A DNA stretch of 8,735 nt from assembly GCA_013044085.1 (NCBI GenBank), contig JABEVI010000102.1, forward strand, positions 1 to 8,735. The letters run 5' to 3'. Below the pieces are notes generated by a model. That model did not search any database, was not told the DNA's origin, and saw only the letters and a program-made list of their open reading frames with translations. Made by a program: the position numbers and the translations under genes. The DNA is from Steroidobacteraceae bacterium (GTDB taxonomy: Bacteria > Pseudomonadota > Gammaproteobacteria > Steroidobacterales > Steroidobacteraceae). This document shows, in pieces, positions 6,207 to 8,735 of the stretch; within the stretch, counting starts at the first letter, position 1, and each line of letters starts with the position of its first letter.

Positions 6207-7180
6207 TTCACGTGGCCTGGCCCTGGATGGCGGCGCTCGCTCCCCTGCCGTGGATACACCGTCGCGTGCGCGCCGACGCGCAGCCGGGTGGTGCGGCGAT
6301 TTTCCTGCCGTTCGCCACGACCTTCGAGTCCGGCCGCGCGCGGGTCGGCGGCGCGCGGCGGATCACGCGCGTGCTGTTCTCGGCGATCTGGATCCTCCTC
6401 GTGTTGGCGGCGATGCGCCCGCAGTGGCTCGGCGAGCCACTGCCCTCGCCGACCACCGGGCGGCGCATCCTGCTTGCCGTGGACCTGTCCGGCTCGATGG
6501 CGACCCAGGACATGGCGAACGATGCGAGCCGCCTGCAGGTCGTGCAACAGGTCGCCGGCCGCTTCATCGACAGCCGTCGCGGCGACCAGGTCGGCTTGAT
6601 CCTGTTCGGTACGCGGCCCTACCTGCAGGCGCCGGTGACCGCGGATCTGAAAACCGTGCATCGTTTCCTCGATGAAGCGATGGTCGGTATGGCCGGCCCG
6701 CAGACCGCGATCGGCGATGCGATCGGGCTCGCGATCAAGCGCTTGCGCGCGCAGCCCGGGCAGCCCGCGAGCGGCCGCGGCGCCAAACACACCGTGCTGA
6801 TCCTGTTGACCGACGGCCAAAGCAACACCGGCGCGCTCGGTCCGATCCAGGCGGCCCATTTTGCCAAGCAGGTGGGGCTGAAGATCTACACGATCGGTGT
6901 CGGCGCGCCCGCCGGCAGCGGTCCGTTCGGGCTCGGCGGCAACAATGACCTCGATGAGCACGCGCTGCGGCAGATCGCCAAAATCACTGGCGGGCAGTAC
7001 TTTCGAGCCACCGATGCGCACACCCTGCGCGCCGTCTATCGACGCATCGACCAACTCGAACCGGTCGCCGGCCGCGCCCAATGGTTGCGGCCGACCGACG
7101 AGTGGTTTCTGTATCCGCTCGCGCTCGCGCTGCTACTCAGCGTGCCCGCGGCGGCACTGGGGGCGCGTTCATGGCTATGA
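6203..7180 (+). CDS. batA: BatA-like VWA-domain inner-membrane protein
   Basis: A 325-residue VWA protein of the BatA type. A short N-terminal hydrophobic stretch (about 4-17) and a transmembrane helix at about 55-70 precede the VWA domain, and a C-terminal transmembrane helix lies at about 300-320 (Tyr-Pro-Leu-Ala-Leu-Ala-Leu-Leu-Leu). The metal-ion-dependent adhesion site is complete: Asp-Leu-Ser-Gly-Ser-Met at 94-99, Thr168 in Gln-Thr-Ala-Ile-Gly-Asp, and Asp204 in Leu-Leu-Thr-Asp-Gly. This topology puts the VWA domain in the periplasm. The start ATG 6203 overlaps the DUF4381 stop (ATGA), with AGGAG at 6191-6195 and 7 nt spacing. Bat proteins were named for Bacteroides aerotolerance; their biochemical function is unsettled, and metal-dependent protein binding controlled by the MoxR ATPase is the usual model. 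Intact and typical of the family. Confidence 0.92.
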   Translation: MIHVAWPWMAALAPLPWIHRRVRADAQPGGAAIFLPFATTFESGRARVGGARRITRVLFSAIWILLVLAAMRPQWLGEPLPSPTTGRRILLAVDLSGSMATQDMANDASRLQVVQQVAGRFIDSRRGDQVGLILFGTRPYLQAPVTADLKTVHRFLDEAMVGMAGPQTAIGDAIGLAIKRLRAQPGQPASGRGAKHTVLILLTDGQSNTGALGPIQAAHFAKQVGLKIYTIGVGAPAGSGPFGLGGNNDLDEHALRQIAKITGGQYFRATDAHTLRAVYRRIDQLEPVAGRAQWLRPTDEWFLYPLALALLLSVPAAALGARSWL

Positions 7181-8168
7181 ATGCGTTCGCTGAATTTCAT
7201 TTCCTCTACCCGCGCTGGCTGCTGCTGATCGTGCCGCTCTTGCTCATCGCCCTGTGGTTCGGCTGGCGTTCGCGGCGCGCCGGCAACTGGGATACGGTCG
7301 TCGATGCCGACTTGTTGCCGGCGCTGCGTCTCGAGGAGGGCGCCCACCGGCACTCGCCGTGGCTGCCGCTCAGTCTTGCCTGGATTTTGGCGTCGATCGC
7401 GCTCGCCGGTCCGGCTTGGAGACGTGTCGAGAGCGCGGCGTATCGGGAGCCGGCCGACTGGGTCATTTTGCTCGACTTGTCGCCGTCGATGAACGCGGCG
7501 GATTTGCCGCCGAACCGGATCACGCGGGCTCACTACCTGGTCGAGGACTTGCTGCGCGCGGCCCAGGATGCGCACGTCGGCCTGATCGTGTTCGCCGGTG
7601 AGGCGCACACCGTGGTGCCGCTGACGAGCGACGTCGCGACGATTCAGTCGCTGCTGCAACCGCTCGTGCCGAGCATCATGCCGGAGTCGGGTCACCAAAT
7701 CGCACCGGCGCTCGATCAGGCTGCCTCGCTGTTGAAGCAGGCCGGCAGCCGCAACGGGCGCATCATCGTGTTGACCGACGGCTTCGATGACCCGGCGGCG
7801 GCGTTTTTGGCGGCACAGCGTGTGCACCGGCTCGGCGCGCGCGTGGATGTCGTCGGGGTCGGCACCGCGAGCGGTGCGCCTGAACCCGACGCCAGCGGCG
7901 GCTTCGTCCACAACGCCGCGGGCGGCATCGTGATTTCCAAGTTACCGCTCGACTTGTTGCACCGCCTCGCGGCGGCCGGCGGTGGGAGTTATTGGTCCGC
8001 CAATTCGCTTGGCCGACTGATCGACCTGCTGCACGCAAAGAGCGTGAGCCCGTTGGCCCGGGCCAAGGCGGCGAACGCCGAACGGGTCGATGCGTGGCGC
8101 AATGAAGGCTACTGGCTGTTACCACCGCTGTTGCTCGTCGCCGCAAGTCTCGCGCGCCGGGGGTGGTT

Positions 8169-8172
<4 letters not shown>
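7171..8172 (+). CDS. batB: BatB-like VWA-domain inner-membrane protein
   Basis: A 333-residue second VWA protein. Transmembrane helices at about 16-32 and 64-80 precede the VWA domain, and a C-terminal helix lies near the end (Tyr-Trp-Leu-Leu-Pro-Pro-Leu-Leu-Leu-Val-Ala). The metal-site first motif Asp-Leu-Ser-Pro-Ser-Met is at 102-107 and Asp203 lies in Leu-Thr-Asp-Gly-Phe-Asp-Asp. The position of the metal-site threonine of the BatA-like paralogue (its Thr168) is occupied here by His175 when the two are lined up by eye, so metal binding may be weakened or altered. ATG 7171 overlaps the BatA-like gene by 10 bp and has GGGGG at 7159-7163 with 7 nt spacing. ATG 7177 would give a 4-bp ATGA overlap like the other junctions and is a possible alternative. 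Probably acts with the BatA-like protein in one inner-membrane complex (inference). Confidence 0.91.

Positions 8173-8735
<563 letters not shown>

Overview
The window is a GC-rich (roughly 65% by eye), densely packed stretch of bacterial chromosome. All eleven genes I can support lie on the + strand, and no stretch over 300 bases lacks a gene. Gene content points to a Gram-negative proteobacterium: an outer-membrane-barrel-type DUF3570 protein, a DUF4266 lipoprotein, and a Bat operon carrying a DUF4381 gene. I lean towards Gammaproteobacteria, but this is inference from gene families and order, not from a marker gene. The first gene (TlpA-like thioredoxin) and the last gene (Bat TPR protein) run off the window edges. 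I see no mobile elements, RNA genes, CRISPR arrays or clear pseudogenes.

Region 1 (1-2960) is a compact cluster of four genes: a thioredoxin-fold protein with a Cys-Gly-Pro-Cys active site (5' end missing), a small DUF4266 lipoprotein ending in a glycine-rich Cys-Gly-Cys-Asn tail, a DUF3570 protein with a signal peptide and the terminal Phe typical of outer-membrane barrels, and an ApbE-family FAD:protein FMN transferase. Spacing is tight (8 nt, a 10-bp overlap, 23 nt), so the genes are probably co-transcribed. Together they look like a poorly characterised cell-envelope redox module that uses thiols and perhaps covalently bound flavin. No flavoprotein substrate is visible here, and the ApbE enzyme cannot have a signal peptide from this reading frame. 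This is the least understood part of the window.

Region 2 (2961-3811) holds sodB, an iron/manganese-family superoxide dismutase most like the iron type. Ahead of it are a good Shine-Dalgarno sequence and a weak candidate promoter. Behind it is a 180-bp gap with three GC-rich inverted repeats, the first of which may end sodB transcription.

Region 3 (3812-8735) is a Bat (aerotolerance-type) operon in the order MoxR AAA+ ATPase, DUF58, DUF4381, BatA-like VWA, BatB-like VWA, and TPR protein with a Gln/Lys-rich tail. Every junction overlaps by 4 or 10 bp, indicating translational coupling. By family knowledge, the ATPase is thought to remodel or activate VWA proteins at the inner membrane, while the TPR protein and probably a downstream BatD beyond the window complete an envelope complex linked to stress tolerance. 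The neighbouring sodB fits an oxidative-stress theme, though adjacency alone does not prove shared control.
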